Below are positions 1-9,664 of a stretch of 37,841 nt of DNA, in pieces (the stretch's first letter is position 1; every line of letters starts with the position of its first letter). The notes beneath the pieces were generated by a model that saw nothing but the letters and a program-made list of their open reading frames with translations, did no database searches and had not been told where the DNA came from. The stretch is taken from positions 1-37,841 of the forward strand of contig CALFVL010000134.1 in the NCBI GenBank assembly GCA_937928425.1. The letters run 5' to 3'. Source of the DNA: an uncultured Verrucomicrobiales bacterium. Its GTDB lineage: Bacteria; Verrucomicrobiota; Verrucomicrobiia; Verrucomicrobiales; Akkermansiaceae. A program made the translations under genes and the position numbers.

Positions 1-68
1 GCTATGAGATCGACGAAGCCGAAGTCATCTACTGGGGAACCTGCCCAAGGTGCCTAAAGGCCACATAA
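1..68 (+). CDS. Fur/PerR-family metal-dependent repressor, C-terminal end only
   Basis: The first 68 bases read in frame as YEIDEAEVIYWGTCPRCLKAT followed by TAA. A short beta-strand-like stretch ending in WGxCPxC just before the stop is typical of the C-terminal structural zinc site of Fur-family regulators, especially PerR-like ones. The rest of the gene lies outside the window. It ends 47 bases before katG on the same strand. PerR-type repressors commonly control catalase-peroxidase genes, so the neighbour fits a peroxide-sensing role. The family call rests on about 21 residues plus context. The regulatory link is inferred, and no clear operator was identified in the short gap. Confidence 0.6.
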   Translation, partial: YEIDEAEVIYWGTCPRCLKAT

Positions 69-94
69 TTCAATTTTTTAGAGAACAACCATAA

Positions 95-2308
<2,214 letters not shown>

Positions 2309-2334
2309 GACCCTTCTGAGACCACCCTACCTCA

Positions 2335-2366
2335 CCTCAGCCAGACCTCTGGCTGAGGTTTTTTTT
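2335..2366 (+). terminator. rho-independent terminator of katG
   Basis: A perfect 10-bp stem CCTCAGCCAG / CTGGCTGAGG with the 4-base loop ACCT is followed directly by eight T residues. It lies 26 bases after the katG stop. There is no A-run before the left arm, so it should act only on the plus strand and not on the converging C25 peptidase gene. Confidence 0.95.
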
Positions 2367-2399
2367 ACCTTGATCCCCCAAAAAACACCTCTCCAGCTC

Positions 2400-3626
2400 C
2401 TACCTCACCGGTAAACTCGGATCACCCAGTAAATTAAGCTCACAAATCCCCTGATGATAAGTCGCCGACTTCTCAGAATCCTTCGCGAACCCTGCTTTAG
2501 ACAGCGCTAGAGCATGCCCTGCCCTCGCCCTCTGCTCCCCTAGCGCAGCAGTCCAGAACGCAGTCATCGTCATCGTCGTACCATCTAATTTCCCCTCCAC
2601 CACCATCAAGCGGAAGTCTTTCTCCGGGCGATGAAAATGCGGCTTCCCCTCCCGAGCAGGCGCGATAATTAACACAGCGCCCCCTCCAGGCTGGCGTAAC
2701 ATCGCCTCCGTGATACTAGGATCCTCTTCAGCATCAAAATGCCCCGTAAAGCAAGACACCGTAGTCAGCACAAGAGGGCGTTCGTTACGCAGTTCAGCCA
2801 CATCCTCATAGCTAAAAAACTCCCCTTTCTCCAGAATCCAGCGATCGATCAGGCCATGGCCATGAATATGCCATTTATCAATGACACCCTCAGAAAACTT
2901 CACTCTAAGATTCTCAGGACTCAGGTCAAAGTCACCCTCTTCCCCCTCGGCATCCCAAGTCGTAAAATCATTAAAAAAGAAGGACACCTTCCCCTCTGGC
3001 CAAGCCTTAGGAATAAGCTCTCTCCCGCTTCTCAAAACCTTAGCATAAGCCCCTCTCACCTCACAAGCCATCGCTAATTCACTTATGGTCTCCCCTTCTA
3101 AATAGGCCTTCACCTTCTCGGCGTAGGCTTGCACATCATCCGCGGTTCTCACTGGAATTCTCCCGATCGACAAAGAACCATCCGGGTAAGAAATCGCCCC
3201 ACGATCATCCTCAAATTCACCATAAATCCCATCACCATCCAGATCCCAACTCGTAGCACTCAAGTAATAAATATCGGTGGGAATATCAGTGTCATTCCCC
3301 CACATATTCAGGTGATAAGTATCACGATCAGGAATGAGGCCCCCTTCTGGAGAACTATCTCCTCCTAAAATCACCGTATGAAAACCCTCTTTTGTAATAT
3401 GTTCCTGCACGCAAAGACGGATCTTATTTTGTAAATCTCCGTGAGCATACTGCTTCGCTATATCATCTGTCGGAATCACCTTCATCGAGGTTCCTTGTTC
3501 CCCACGCATCTCAGCATACTCAGACCAAGCCTCCTTCAACTCCGGTGGACTGATTAACAAGACCTTCACCTCAGCTGCTGAGACCGCTAAAGTAGAAAAG
3601 ACAAAATAAGTAATCCCTCTCATCAT
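2400..3626 (-). CDS. secreted C25-family (gingipain-like) cysteine peptidase
   Basis: This is a 408-residue protein with a short hydrophobic N-terminus (about residues 4-18) that could be a signal peptide. The core contains the C25 hallmark IPTDIYYLSATSWDLDGDG, where an acidic DxDxDG loop probably binds calcium. A histidine cluster HIHGHG (His253/255/257) and Cys292 in TTVSCFTGHFD match the catalytic His and Cys regions of gingipain-type peptidases. The end ELNLLGDPSLPVR resembles the usual C25 domain terminus. Unlike the long gingipains it has no C-terminal adhesin or sorting domain. It converges on katG and is divergent from the sulfatase. The substrate is unknown. Confidence 0.85.
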   Translation of the reverse strand: MMRGITYFVFSTLAVSAAEVKVLLISPPELKEAWSEYAEMRGEQGTSMKVIPTDDIAKQYAHGDLQNKIRLCVQEHITKEGFHTVILGGDSSPEGGLIPDRDTYHLNMWGNDTDIPTDIYYLSATSWDLDGDGIYGEFEDDRGAISYPDGSLSIGRIPVRTADDVQAYAEKVKAYLEGETISELAMACEVRGAYAKVLRSGRELIPKAWPEGKVSFFFNDFTTWDAEGEEGDFDLSPENLRVKFSEGVIDKWHIHGHGLIDRWILEKGEFFSYEDVAELRNERPLVLTTVSCFTGHFDAEEDPSITEAMLRQPGGGAVLIIAPAREGKPHFHRPEKDFRLMVVEGKLDGTTMTMTAFWTAALGEQRARAGHALALSKAGFAKDSEKSATYHQGICELNLLGDPSLPVR

Positions 3627-3922
3627 AAATACGATAAGCGGGAACTAAATCCTCGGTCCTACGAAAAAACCACCCGCCCTAAGAAGACGACCCTATCTCA
3701 GTAGATTCCCAAAATCCACGACAAATTTCATAAGTAAATGAACTCTTTACAGAGAGCGCCTCCCTAACTCCCTAATCGGGTCAAGAGCAGCTCAGCTCCC
3801 ATCTTCTCCAAGAAGTCCTCTCCTCTATTTCAGAGACGGGAGCTACTCTGAATTAGGCTAAAAATTCGTAGAAATTGCAGAATGACTGGACGTATCCCCC
3901 CCGATCCTAAAAACTCGGGTCC
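3627..3922. other. intergenic region between divergent C25 peptidase and sulfatase genes
   Basis: These 296 bases must contain the promoters of both divergent genes, but I see no convincing -35/-10 pair on either strand. The only structure noted is a 7-bp inverted repeat, AGCTCCC (3794-3800) and GGGAGCT (3838-3844), with a 37-base spacer. That is too weak to call an operator. No small gene is supported. Confidence 0.5.
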
Positions 3923-5350
3923 ATGAAAAGTCTCGCCCTTCTCCTCCTCTTCATTCCCACCCTTCTTGCAGGGACTCAGCCTAATGTCATCTACATCCTC
4001 GCTGACGATCTGGGCATAGGTGACCTCTCCCACCACGGTCAGAAAAAATTTAAAACCCCTAATATCGACCGCATCGGCACCGAAGGCATCACCTTCACCG
4101 CTCACTATTCTGGCAACACCGTCTGCAGCCCATCACGCGCCGTCCTCATGACAGGCCAGCATCCTGGGAAAGTTGCCATCCGAGGCAACCGTTCTGAGAA
4201 AGCCGGCGCCCTTCTTGAGCCAGAACTCACCGTACTCCCTGAGATCTTTAAAGCTGCTGGCTACGCTACGGGAGCCTTTGGAAAATGGGGCTTAGGTCAC
4301 ACGAATGAAGAAGGAGCTGCTAATCCCCTGAGTCACGGCTTCGATGAGTTTTGTGGCTGGAAAAGCCAAAGCATCGCTCACACCTATTATCCCACCACCT
4401 ACGTCCACAACGGAAAAGAAATCCCCTTAGAAAAAGGGAAATACCTCCACGATCTCATCATGGACCAGTCCATGGAATTCATCGAACGACACGCCAAGGA
4501 CCAGCGCCCCTTCTTCTGTTACATCCCCACCGCAGTCCCACATGCCGCCATGCACGCCCCCAAGCACCTCCACGAAAAATGGCGAAAAATCTTCCCGCAA
4601 TTTGACCACCTGATCGGAGAATACCTCGTCCACGGTGGCGATGGAACTGAAACCTGCGAAGATGTCATTAACCCCATCGCTGGCTTCGCCGCTATGATGG
4701 AGAACCTAGATAACCAGATCGGCCAGATCCTCGCCCTCCTGAAAAAACTCAATATTGATGATAACACCCTCGTCATCTTCACCAGTGATAACGGAGCTCA
4801 CCGAGAAGGCGGACATGATCCAGACTTCTGGAACTCCACCGGCTCACTCCGTGGCATGAAGCGTGACATGCACGAAGGTGGGATCCGCACCCCCATGCTC
4901 GCCCGCTGGCCATCCACCATCAGCCCTGGAACTACCAGTGATCACATCAGCGCCTTCTGGGACATCCTGCCCACCATGTGTGATCTCACTAAACAGCCTA
5001 TCCCTGAGCAAAATGATGGCATCTCCCTCCTCCCTACCCTCAGTGGGCTTTCCTCCTCGCAAAAGAAACACCCCTTTCTCTACTTCGAATTTTGCTTAGG
5101 AACCAATCAGTACATCTTCTCGCAAGCAGTCCGTAAAGGGAAGTGGAAGGCCTATCGCGAGTTTCAAAAAGCTCGCAAAGGGAAAAAATCCACCATGTCT
5201 CCGCTCGAAATTTACAATCTCGAGGAAGACCCTTACGAAAAGAATAACCTCGCACAGCAAAAACCCGAGATTGTGGAAGATATGTTAAAAATCATCAAAA
5301 AAGCCCACACCCCTCTCCCTCAGCAGCCTAAAGCTGGAGACACTAAGTAG
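3923..5350 (+). CDS. secreted arylsulfatase-type sulfatase (Cys-type, formylglycine-dependent)
   Basis: This 475-residue protein starts with a clear signal peptide (MKSLALLLLFIPTLLAG). It has the sulfatase metal site ILADDLG (Asp28, Asp29). The formylglycine signature is CSPSR with Cys68, so a maturation enzyme must convert this cysteine. FTSDNGAHREGG provides the second metal-binding Asp-Asn pair, and the GGIRTPMLARWP region is typical of arylsulfatase A-like enzymes. It probably removes sulfate esters from polysaccharides in the periplasm or outside the cell, as is common in marine PVC bacteria, although the substrate cannot be read from the sequence. No sulfatase-maturing enzyme is encoded in the window. 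Confidence 0.95.
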   Translation: MKSLALLLLFIPTLLAGTQPNVIYILADDLGIGDLSHHGQKKFKTPNIDRIGTEGITFTAHYSGNTVCSPSRAVLMTGQHPGKVAIRGNRSEKAGALLEPELTVLPEIFKAAGYATGAFGKWGLGHTNEEGAANPLSHGFDEFCGWKSQSIAHTYYPTTYVHNGKEIPLEKGKYLHDLIMDQSMEFIERHAKDQRPFFCYIPTAVPHAAMHAPKHLHEKWRKIFPQFDHLIGEYLVHGGDGTETCEDVINPIAGFAAMMENLDNQIGQILALLKKLNIDDNTLVIFTSDNGAHREGGHDPDFWNSTGSLRGMKRDMHEGGIRTPMLARWPSTISPGTTSDHISAFWDILPTMCDLTKQPIPEQNDGISLLPTLSGLSSSQKKHPFLYFEFCLGTNQYIFSQAVRKGKWKAYREFQKARKGKKSTMSPLEIYNLEEDPYEKNNLAQQKPEIVEDMLKIIKKAHTPLPQQPKAGDTK

Positions 5351-5374
5351 TCCTCCCCAGAGCCTCTCTTTCTG

Positions 5375-5587
5375 CTAAAATAAAGCCCCTAACTCCCCAG
5401 GCTTTGGGAAGTGGCCGCTGTACTCTTTTTTCCAGATCACGTCCCCGTCTTTCCGCACCTCAAAGATCCCACCGCCACCACAAACTAAAGTCACCTCTTG
5501 GCCCGTAAGTTGCTCTATCTCAACTGACACCCGGTCAGCCTCAGGGCGGTAATTTCACTGCTCGCAGTACTCAATTTCAATGTCCAT
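5375..5587 (-). CDS. SelW-like (Rdx family) selenoprotein with in-frame TGA (Sec) codon
   Basis: Missing from the ORF track because of an in-frame TGA. Reading through it gives 70 residues: MDIEIEYCEQ, then the TGA codon (5555-5557), NYRPEADRV and onward, ending FPKPGELGALF and TAG. The start EIEYCxx-Sec, the middle CGGGGIFEV, and the end IWKKEYSGHFPKPGEL match the SelT/SelW/SelH thioredoxin-like Rdx family throughout. The TGA falls exactly where that family has Cys or Sec in its CxxC/CxxU redox motif. There are no other stops and no frameshift. An upstream in-frame TAG limits the start to the ATG at 5587. A SECIS-like hairpin follows the TGA at suitable spacing. The role is probably thiol redox chemistry in the cytoplasm. 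The alternative, a pseudogene, is unlikely given the intact frame on both sides. selA, selB, selC and selD are not in this window. Confidence 0.85.
5522..5540 (-). promoter_or_regulatory. bacterial SECIS-like hairpin downstream of the Sec TGA
   Basis: On the minus strand the coding sequence forms GGCUGAC-CGGGU-GUCAGUU: five Watson-Crick pairs (CUGAC/GUCAG) extended by two G-U pairs, with a five-base loop. The loop begins 22 bases after the TGA and has G at its second position. Both features agree with the general bacterial SECIS pattern: an apical loop roughly 16-37 bases after UGA, with a G in its first two positions. The structure was found by eye and not by energy calculation. Binding by SelB is inferred. 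Confidence 0.65.
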
Positions 5588-5703
5588 ACCCTGATCATCC
5601 TATCTAATCGTATTCCCTCAACGGTAATTTTAAATTTTCCTCCTCAAATCTCTGAATTTGATAAGCGGTTGCAGAGTCTCACTACTGCACCTATTGTAAC
5701 GAC

Positions 5704-6186
5704 ATGAAAAAGCTTCTTCTTCTCCCCCTCCTCGCCGTCTTTGCGGTGAGCTGCTCCTCCAGTAGAACCCCCGCCAAACGAATTGAAAAAAATGCTGAAG
5801 CTTATAACAAACTCAGCGCTCGCCATCAAGAACTCGTAGAAAATGGGCGAATCGAGGAAGGAATGAGTCGAGAAGCTGTCCTCCTTGCTTGGGGAGAACC
5901 AGGCACTAAGACTGAAGGACAACTTAAAGGGAGATCCTTTGAAAAGTGGTCCTACACCGGGCTCGCACCAGTCTATCGTCAATCATTTGGAGGTGGATTC
6001 GGCTACGGCCATGGCTTTAGACGCTTCGGGCATGGGCGATTTGGGCGCCGAGGATTCGGCCACAGAGGTGGTTTCGGCTCTTTCGGGAGTTTCGGCACCA
6101 GTGTGAGCTATGTCCCCTTCCGCACCGCATGGGTGAAATTTGAAGGAGGCCGGGTCGAAAGCTGGCAGCGCGGAAAATCAAGATAA
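5704..6186 (+). CDS. BamE/SmpA-like lipoprotein with glycine-rich insert
   Basis: A 160-residue lipoprotein. The signal peptide MKKLLLLPLLAVFAVSC ends in a lipobox, with Cys17 the likely lipidation site. Residues about 50-70 (IEEGMSREAVLLAWGEPGTK) are the small helix-turn-GxP signature of SmpA/OmlA/BamE-like domains, followed by a beta strand (FEKWSYTG) and, near the end, AWVKFEGGRVESW. Between these two strands lies an unusual insert of about 40 residues made almost only of Gly, Phe, Arg and His (GGGFGYGHGFRRFGHGRFG). It sits divergently next to the SelW-like gene. A role in outer-membrane assembly is not shown; many proteins share this fold with other functions. Confidence 0.7.
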   Translation: MKKLLLLPLLAVFAVSCSSSRTPAKRIEKNAEAYNKLSARHQELVENGRIEEGMSREAVLLAWGEPGTKTEGQLKGRSFEKWSYTGLAPVYRQSFGGGFGYGHGFRRFGHGRFGRRGFGHRGGFGSFGSFGTSVSYVPFRTAWVKFEGGRVESWQRGKSR

Positions 6187-6202
6187 CTTTACCGCTGCTG
6201 AG

Positions 6203-6808
6203 TTAGCCCTGCACTCTCTCGTAAACCTCTTCCGGGGAACCCATGCCGTTCACGATTCGTGCCCGTCCTTGGTCACAGTAATAAGTGATCGTAGGGATAA
6301 CCAACTTTCGGAAGGCCAGCAGACGTTTTTCGAAGTTTTCTGCCACATCATCTGCACGTGCTGTGAGGAGACCAGCACATCGGGGACAGTTCTCACCCTC
6401 CCCCTCAGTTGCCACACGATGACAGTTTTCACACTCTAAGCGGCAGCTCACTCGGCGGCGAAGCTCGTCATCCGGGACATGAAGGACAATCGCCCGAACC
6501 TCCTCACCTAGAGTCTCATCAAGAGCCTTAGCCTGCTCCACAGTGCGTGGGAAGCCATCCAGTAAACACCCATGTGCTTGCGAGTTAGTCCACTCTAAAA
6601 CCATCGGCACCATAATCTCATCGGGGACGAACTCCCCGCGATCCAAGTATGGCCGGGCCTGCTCGCCCAGTGGAGACTGATCACGTAAGGCGGATCGTAA
6701 TAAAGCTCCCGTGGAGAGATAAGATAAGCCCCTCTCTTCTGCCAACCGGCGCCCCTGCGTCCCCTTCCCCGAAGCTGGTGGTCCGAGGAAAACGATATGT
6801 GCAGCCAT
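6203..6808 (-). CDS. adk: adenylate kinase
   Basis: 201 residues catalysing ATP + AMP to 2 ADP in the cytoplasm. The P-loop is GPPASGKGTQ, slightly different from the usual GPPGAGKGTQ. It is followed by the AMP-binding STGALLR and DGFPRT. The LID region carries four cysteines (CENC ... CPRC), consistent with a structural zinc LID, although it is short. It is the last gene of the ribosomal block, 8 bases after secY, and converges with the BamE-like lipoprotein gene with only 16 bases between stops. The usual next genes (map, infA, rpmJ, rpsM, rpsK, rpoA) do not follow. Confidence 0.96.
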   Translation of the reverse strand: MAAHIVFLGPPASGKGTQGRRLAEERGLSYLSTGALLRSALRDQSPLGEQARPYLDRGEFVPDEIMVPMVLEWTNSQAHGCLLDGFPRTVEQAKALDETLGEEVRAIVLHVPDDELRRRVSCRLECENCHRVATEGEGENCPRCAGLLTARADDVAENFEKRLLAFRKLVIPTITYYCDQGRARIVNGMGSPEEVYERVQG

Positions 6809-6816
6809 GCCCTCGC

Positions 6817-8331
6817 CTACTGGCTAATAATCGCCACTACCGCGACAAGAACAATCACAGCCAAAGTCACCCAGAGATAGACGATCGAGGCACTAGAAGC
6901 CTGCGCTCCAGAAATCTGGCGCTGCTGACGGCCCTTGATTTTCCCCTTTCTCAGGAACCCATCATACTGTCTTTGCAGGAGATGAGTCTCAATTTGGCGC
7001 ATCATATCGAGGAGAACTCCCACTAAAATCAGGAGACTCGTCCCCCCGAAGAACGAGGTGACCAGATTATTGGCTCCTAGACCGAGCATGATACCGATGA
7101 AGAAAGGCATCATAAAAATTAAAGTCAGGAAGAGTGCCCCAGCAAAAGTCAGGCGGGTCATGGTGTAATCTAAGAAATCAGAAGTGGGCTTCCCTGGGCG
7201 AACACCCGGGATATACCCCCCTCCACGCTTCAAATTTTCTGCGACTTCTGAAGGCTGGAACATCGTCGCCACCCAGAAAAAGCTGAAAAAGAAGATCATG
7301 AATCCAGAAATTAGATAGAACCAAGGACCATTCGCAGAGAGGATCTCACTCATCGTTCCCACCCACTTACTCGTCGGCATCATCTGCCCTAGAAGTTGAG
7401 TCGGTAACTGGAGAATCGCAGTCGCGAAAATCACGGGCATCACCCCTGCATAGTTCACCTTAAGTGGAAGATACTGAGTGCCACCGGACATCTCACGGCG
7501 CCCCGCCACCCTGCGAGCATACTGCACGGCGATTCTACGCTGACCCTGCGTCACCGCAATCACAGCCGCGATCACAAAGAGGAAAAGCACCACCATGAAG
7601 ACGATTAAAAGAGGACTAAAAGGGCTAGAACGCTCCACCACGAAGTTATCCCAAATCTGCACGATCACCCCTGGAAGGGCTGAGATAATGTTCACCGAGA
7701 TAATGAGCGAAACTCCATTACCAATCCCCCGCTCGGTAATCTGATCACCGATCCACATCAGGAATAAAGTGCCCGCAATGATAATTAAAACTGTCTGGGC
7801 GACGAAACCTGCTCCACCTCCAGAAGCGAAGGCGGGGACTAAGTCCTGCCCCGTATTCGCAATCGCACGGCCAATACCAGTCAGAAGCGGATTACTCTCA
7901 GGATTCTCTAATGACTTCGCTAGGAAAAAGCCCTGAACCGCCGCGATCGCGATCGTCACGAAGCGGGTCCACTGATTAATCTTCTGCTGTCCCCCATCCT
8001 CTTTCTTCAGGCGGGCCAGCTTAGGAACCACCGCACTAAGAAGCTGCATCATAATCGAGGCAGAAATATAAGGCATGATCCCTAGCGCAAAGAGTCCCAT
8101 GCTGGTGAGTCCACCACCAGAAAACACGTTCAAGATCGCTCCCACTCCTCCTCCGGTCCCCTCCTCGTTATCTTTTTTAAGAATGTCGAGATATTCACGG
8201 ATCACGTCCATGTTCACTCCTGGAATAGGTAAGTGAACACCAAGACGAACGATCACGATCATAGCCATGGTGAAGAGAATGCGATCGCGCAATTCGGGGA
8301 TCTTCCAAGTGTTGGTAAATGCGGAAATCAT
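6817..8331 (-). CDS. secY: preprotein translocase subunit SecY
   Basis: This is the channel subunit of the Sec translocon in the inner membrane. The 504-residue protein has about ten hydrophobic segments. It starts with AFTNTWKIPELRDRILFTMAMI, typical of the SecY N-terminus and first membrane helix, and contains the TERGIGNGVSLI motif in the middle and the GGGYIPGVRPGKPT loop in the C-terminal half. It is longer than E. coli SecY (443), mainly from extended periplasmic loops and the tail. It lies between an embedded lipoprotein gene and adk, in the usual spc-operon position. No Shine-Dalgarno sequence is visible before the start. Confidence 0.98.
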   Translation of the reverse strand: MISAFTNTWKIPELRDRILFTMAMIVIVRLGVHLPIPGVNMDVIREYLDILKKDNEEGTGGGVGAILNVFSGGGLTSMGLFALGIMPYISASIMMQLLSAVVPKLARLKKEDGGQQKINQWTRFVTIAIAAVQGFFLAKSLENPESNPLLTGIGRAIANTGQDLVPAFASGGGAGFVAQTVLIIIAGTLFLMWIGDQITERGIGNGVSLIISVNIISALPGVIVQIWDNFVVERSSPFSPLLIVFMVVLFLFVIAAVIAVTQGQRRIAVQYARRVAGRREMSGGTQYLPLKVNYAGVMPVIFATAILQLPTQLLGQMMPTSKWVGTMSEILSANGPWFYLISGFMIFFFSFFWVATMFQPSEVAENLKRGGGYIPGVRPGKPTSDFLDYTMTRLTFAGALFLTLIFMMPFFIGIMLGLGANNLVTSFFGGTSLLILVGVLLDMMRQIETHLLQRQYDGFLRKGKIKGRQQRQISGAQASSASIVYLWVTLAVIVLVAVVAIISQ

Positions 8332-8350
8332 AGTGATTTATGGTCTGAAG

Positions 8351-8800
8351 TTATTGAGAAAAACCTTCCCCACTCATCGGGATAGGGTCGTGCAGGCCTT
8401 GAATCAGAGAAATAAGTTGCGCCGTCTCTGGTGCGTTTGAATCAAGGCGGTGGAGAAGGTTCATGAGTTTATCGTTAGCCTGAGAGAATGACTGATGGTT
8501 TACAAGGGCGGCGAGTTCCTTTTCGGAGGGCGCTTTGAGCTCGGAGGCCTCCCGTTTGAGATTCTTGAACTGCTCAATAAGCCCAGCAAGTGTGTCTGCA
8601 GCTTGGTGGGCTTCTAGAGAAGTGTCTAAGATGACATCGTGAAGCTCATTGATAACTGAAGCCTGCTCATCGAGAAGTTTAAGATGGGTTTTCTTCTGCT
8701 CTCCGCAAGAAGCGAGAGTGAGGAAGCCCAAAAACGCAAAAAACGCTGTAGCCCGGCGGACCGGACTCAACGTGGAAATTGCGTGAGATATATTCTGCAC
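8351..8800 (-). CDS. small helical lipoprotein embedded between rplO and secY
   Basis: I do not recognise this gene. It encodes 149 residues from a GTG start; a TTG at codon 11 is an alternative start that would give a more compact signal peptide. A hydrophobic stretch ends in the lipobox LASC, so it is probably a lipoprotein exported to the envelope. The mature part is mostly predicted helix with heptad-like leucines (LAGLIEQFKNLKREASELK) and no cysteines. It lies 51 bases after rplO and 19 bases before secY, so it should be co-transcribed with ribosomal protein genes. No function can be assigned. Confidence 0.75.
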   Translation of the reverse strand: MQNISHAISTLSPVRRATAFFAFLGFLTLASCGEQKKTHLKLLDEQASVINELHDVILDTSLEAHQAADTLAGLIEQFKNLKREASELKAPSEKELAALVNHQSFSQANDKLMNLLHRLDSNAPETAQLISLIQGLHDPIPMSGEGFSQ

Positions 8801-8851
8801 CAGAGTGAGGAAGAAGCTTAGTGCTCGGGGGGGTAAAAGCTCCGTATAGTC

Positions 8852-9628
8852 CTAGCCTTTAGCGGCAAGTTCCTTAGCCTGCTCGATCCAGTTATCGCGA
8901 TCAATGCGACCTTTGAACGAGAGGAGCTCATCAAAAGTGGCAACATTAGAGGCATCCCACTCGGCAATCTGTGCATAAGTGTAGACACCGAAGCCGTTTA
9001 ACTTTTCTTCAATGCCAGGTCCGACACCTGAGATCACCTTAAGGTCATCCACCTGGTCAGGAGCTGACTCGAAGACACGACCTCGATTAGACGTGGCTGC
9101 GGTAGTTCCAGAGTCGGTCACAGCTGTTTCCTTCTTGGCCGAAGTCTCAGTTTTCACCTCAGTAGGAGCAGATGCCGAGCAGGCCTTAAGCTCTAGGGAG
9201 CCACCAGCTTTCTCGATCTTTCCCTTAGCAGAAGCACTGGCTTGACACACGGTAACTTTAAGGGACTTTGTGATTTCTCCCTGCCCCAGGACCTTGATCT
9301 TGTCGCACTGGCCTTTGACCAGCTTGACCTGACGGAGGCTTTCCTCGTTCACCTCAGCACCAGCCTCAAAATACTGTTCCAGCTGAGAAACATTGACGAT
9401 GGCGATCGTATCACGGAATTGAAGATTGGAAAAACCACGCTTAGGAAGACGACGAGCGAGAGGCATTTGACCACCCTCGAAGCCAGGGCGCACACCACCA
9501 CCAGAGCGGGATTTTTGCCCCTTATGACCCCGGCCGGAGGTCTTACCAAGACCAGAGCTTTCTCCGCAACCGAGACGTTTTTTACGGTGCTTAGCTCCTG
9601 GATTAGGCTTAAGATTATGAAGATTCAT
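8852..9628 (-). CDS. rplO: 50S ribosomal protein L15 (uL15) with C-terminal helix-hairpin-helix extension
   Basis: Residues 1 to about 147 are a normal L15: MNLHNLKPNPGAKHRKKR, the GRGHKGQKSRSGG loop, GGQMPLARRLPKRGF and a C-terminal end KIEKAGGSLEL. The family usually stops there at about 145-150. Here another 110 residues follow: a Ser/Thr/Ala/Lys linker with one CSAS motif, then a compact domain of about 75 residues beginning near NRGRVFE and containing DDLKVISGVGPGIEEKLN, a helix-hairpin-helix (HHH_5-like) nucleic-acid-binding type motif. The same domain, almost identical, ends L22 in this operon. The ORF is uninterrupted, so the fusion is real at sequence level. L30, the usual upstream neighbour, is absent. 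Confidence 0.96.
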   Translation of the reverse strand: MNLHNLKPNPGAKHRKKRLGCGESSGLGKTSGRGHKGQKSRSGGGVRPGFEGGQMPLARRLPKRGFSNLQFRDTIAIVNVSQLEQYFEAGAEVNEESLRQVKLVKGQCDKIKVLGQGEITKSLKVTVCQASASAKGKIEKAGGSLELKACSASAPTEVKTETSAKKETAVTDSGTTAATSNRGRVFESAPDQVDDLKVISGVGPGIEEKLNGFGVYTYAQIAEWDASNVATFDELLSFKGRIDRDNWIEQAKELAAKG

Positions 9629-9664
9629 TGTTTTGAAATATGGTTCGGGATGAGTAGAGAACCC

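Noticed and set aside
3627-3922. Regulatory operator between the divergent peptidase and sulfatase genes
   Set aside because: The only inverted repeat is 7 bp with a 37-base spacer, which is expected by chance at this length.
5375-5587. The SelW-like gene as a pseudogene broken by a stop codon
   Set aside because: Only one stop is present, it is TGA, it falls precisely on the Sec/Cys position of CxxU, and a SECIS-like stem follows. A random nonsense mutation would be unlikely to land there.
6140-6439. 99-residue plus-strand ORF opposite adk
   Set aside because: Antisense to the conserved adk frame, with Cys/Thr-rich content from the reverse of the zinc LID region.
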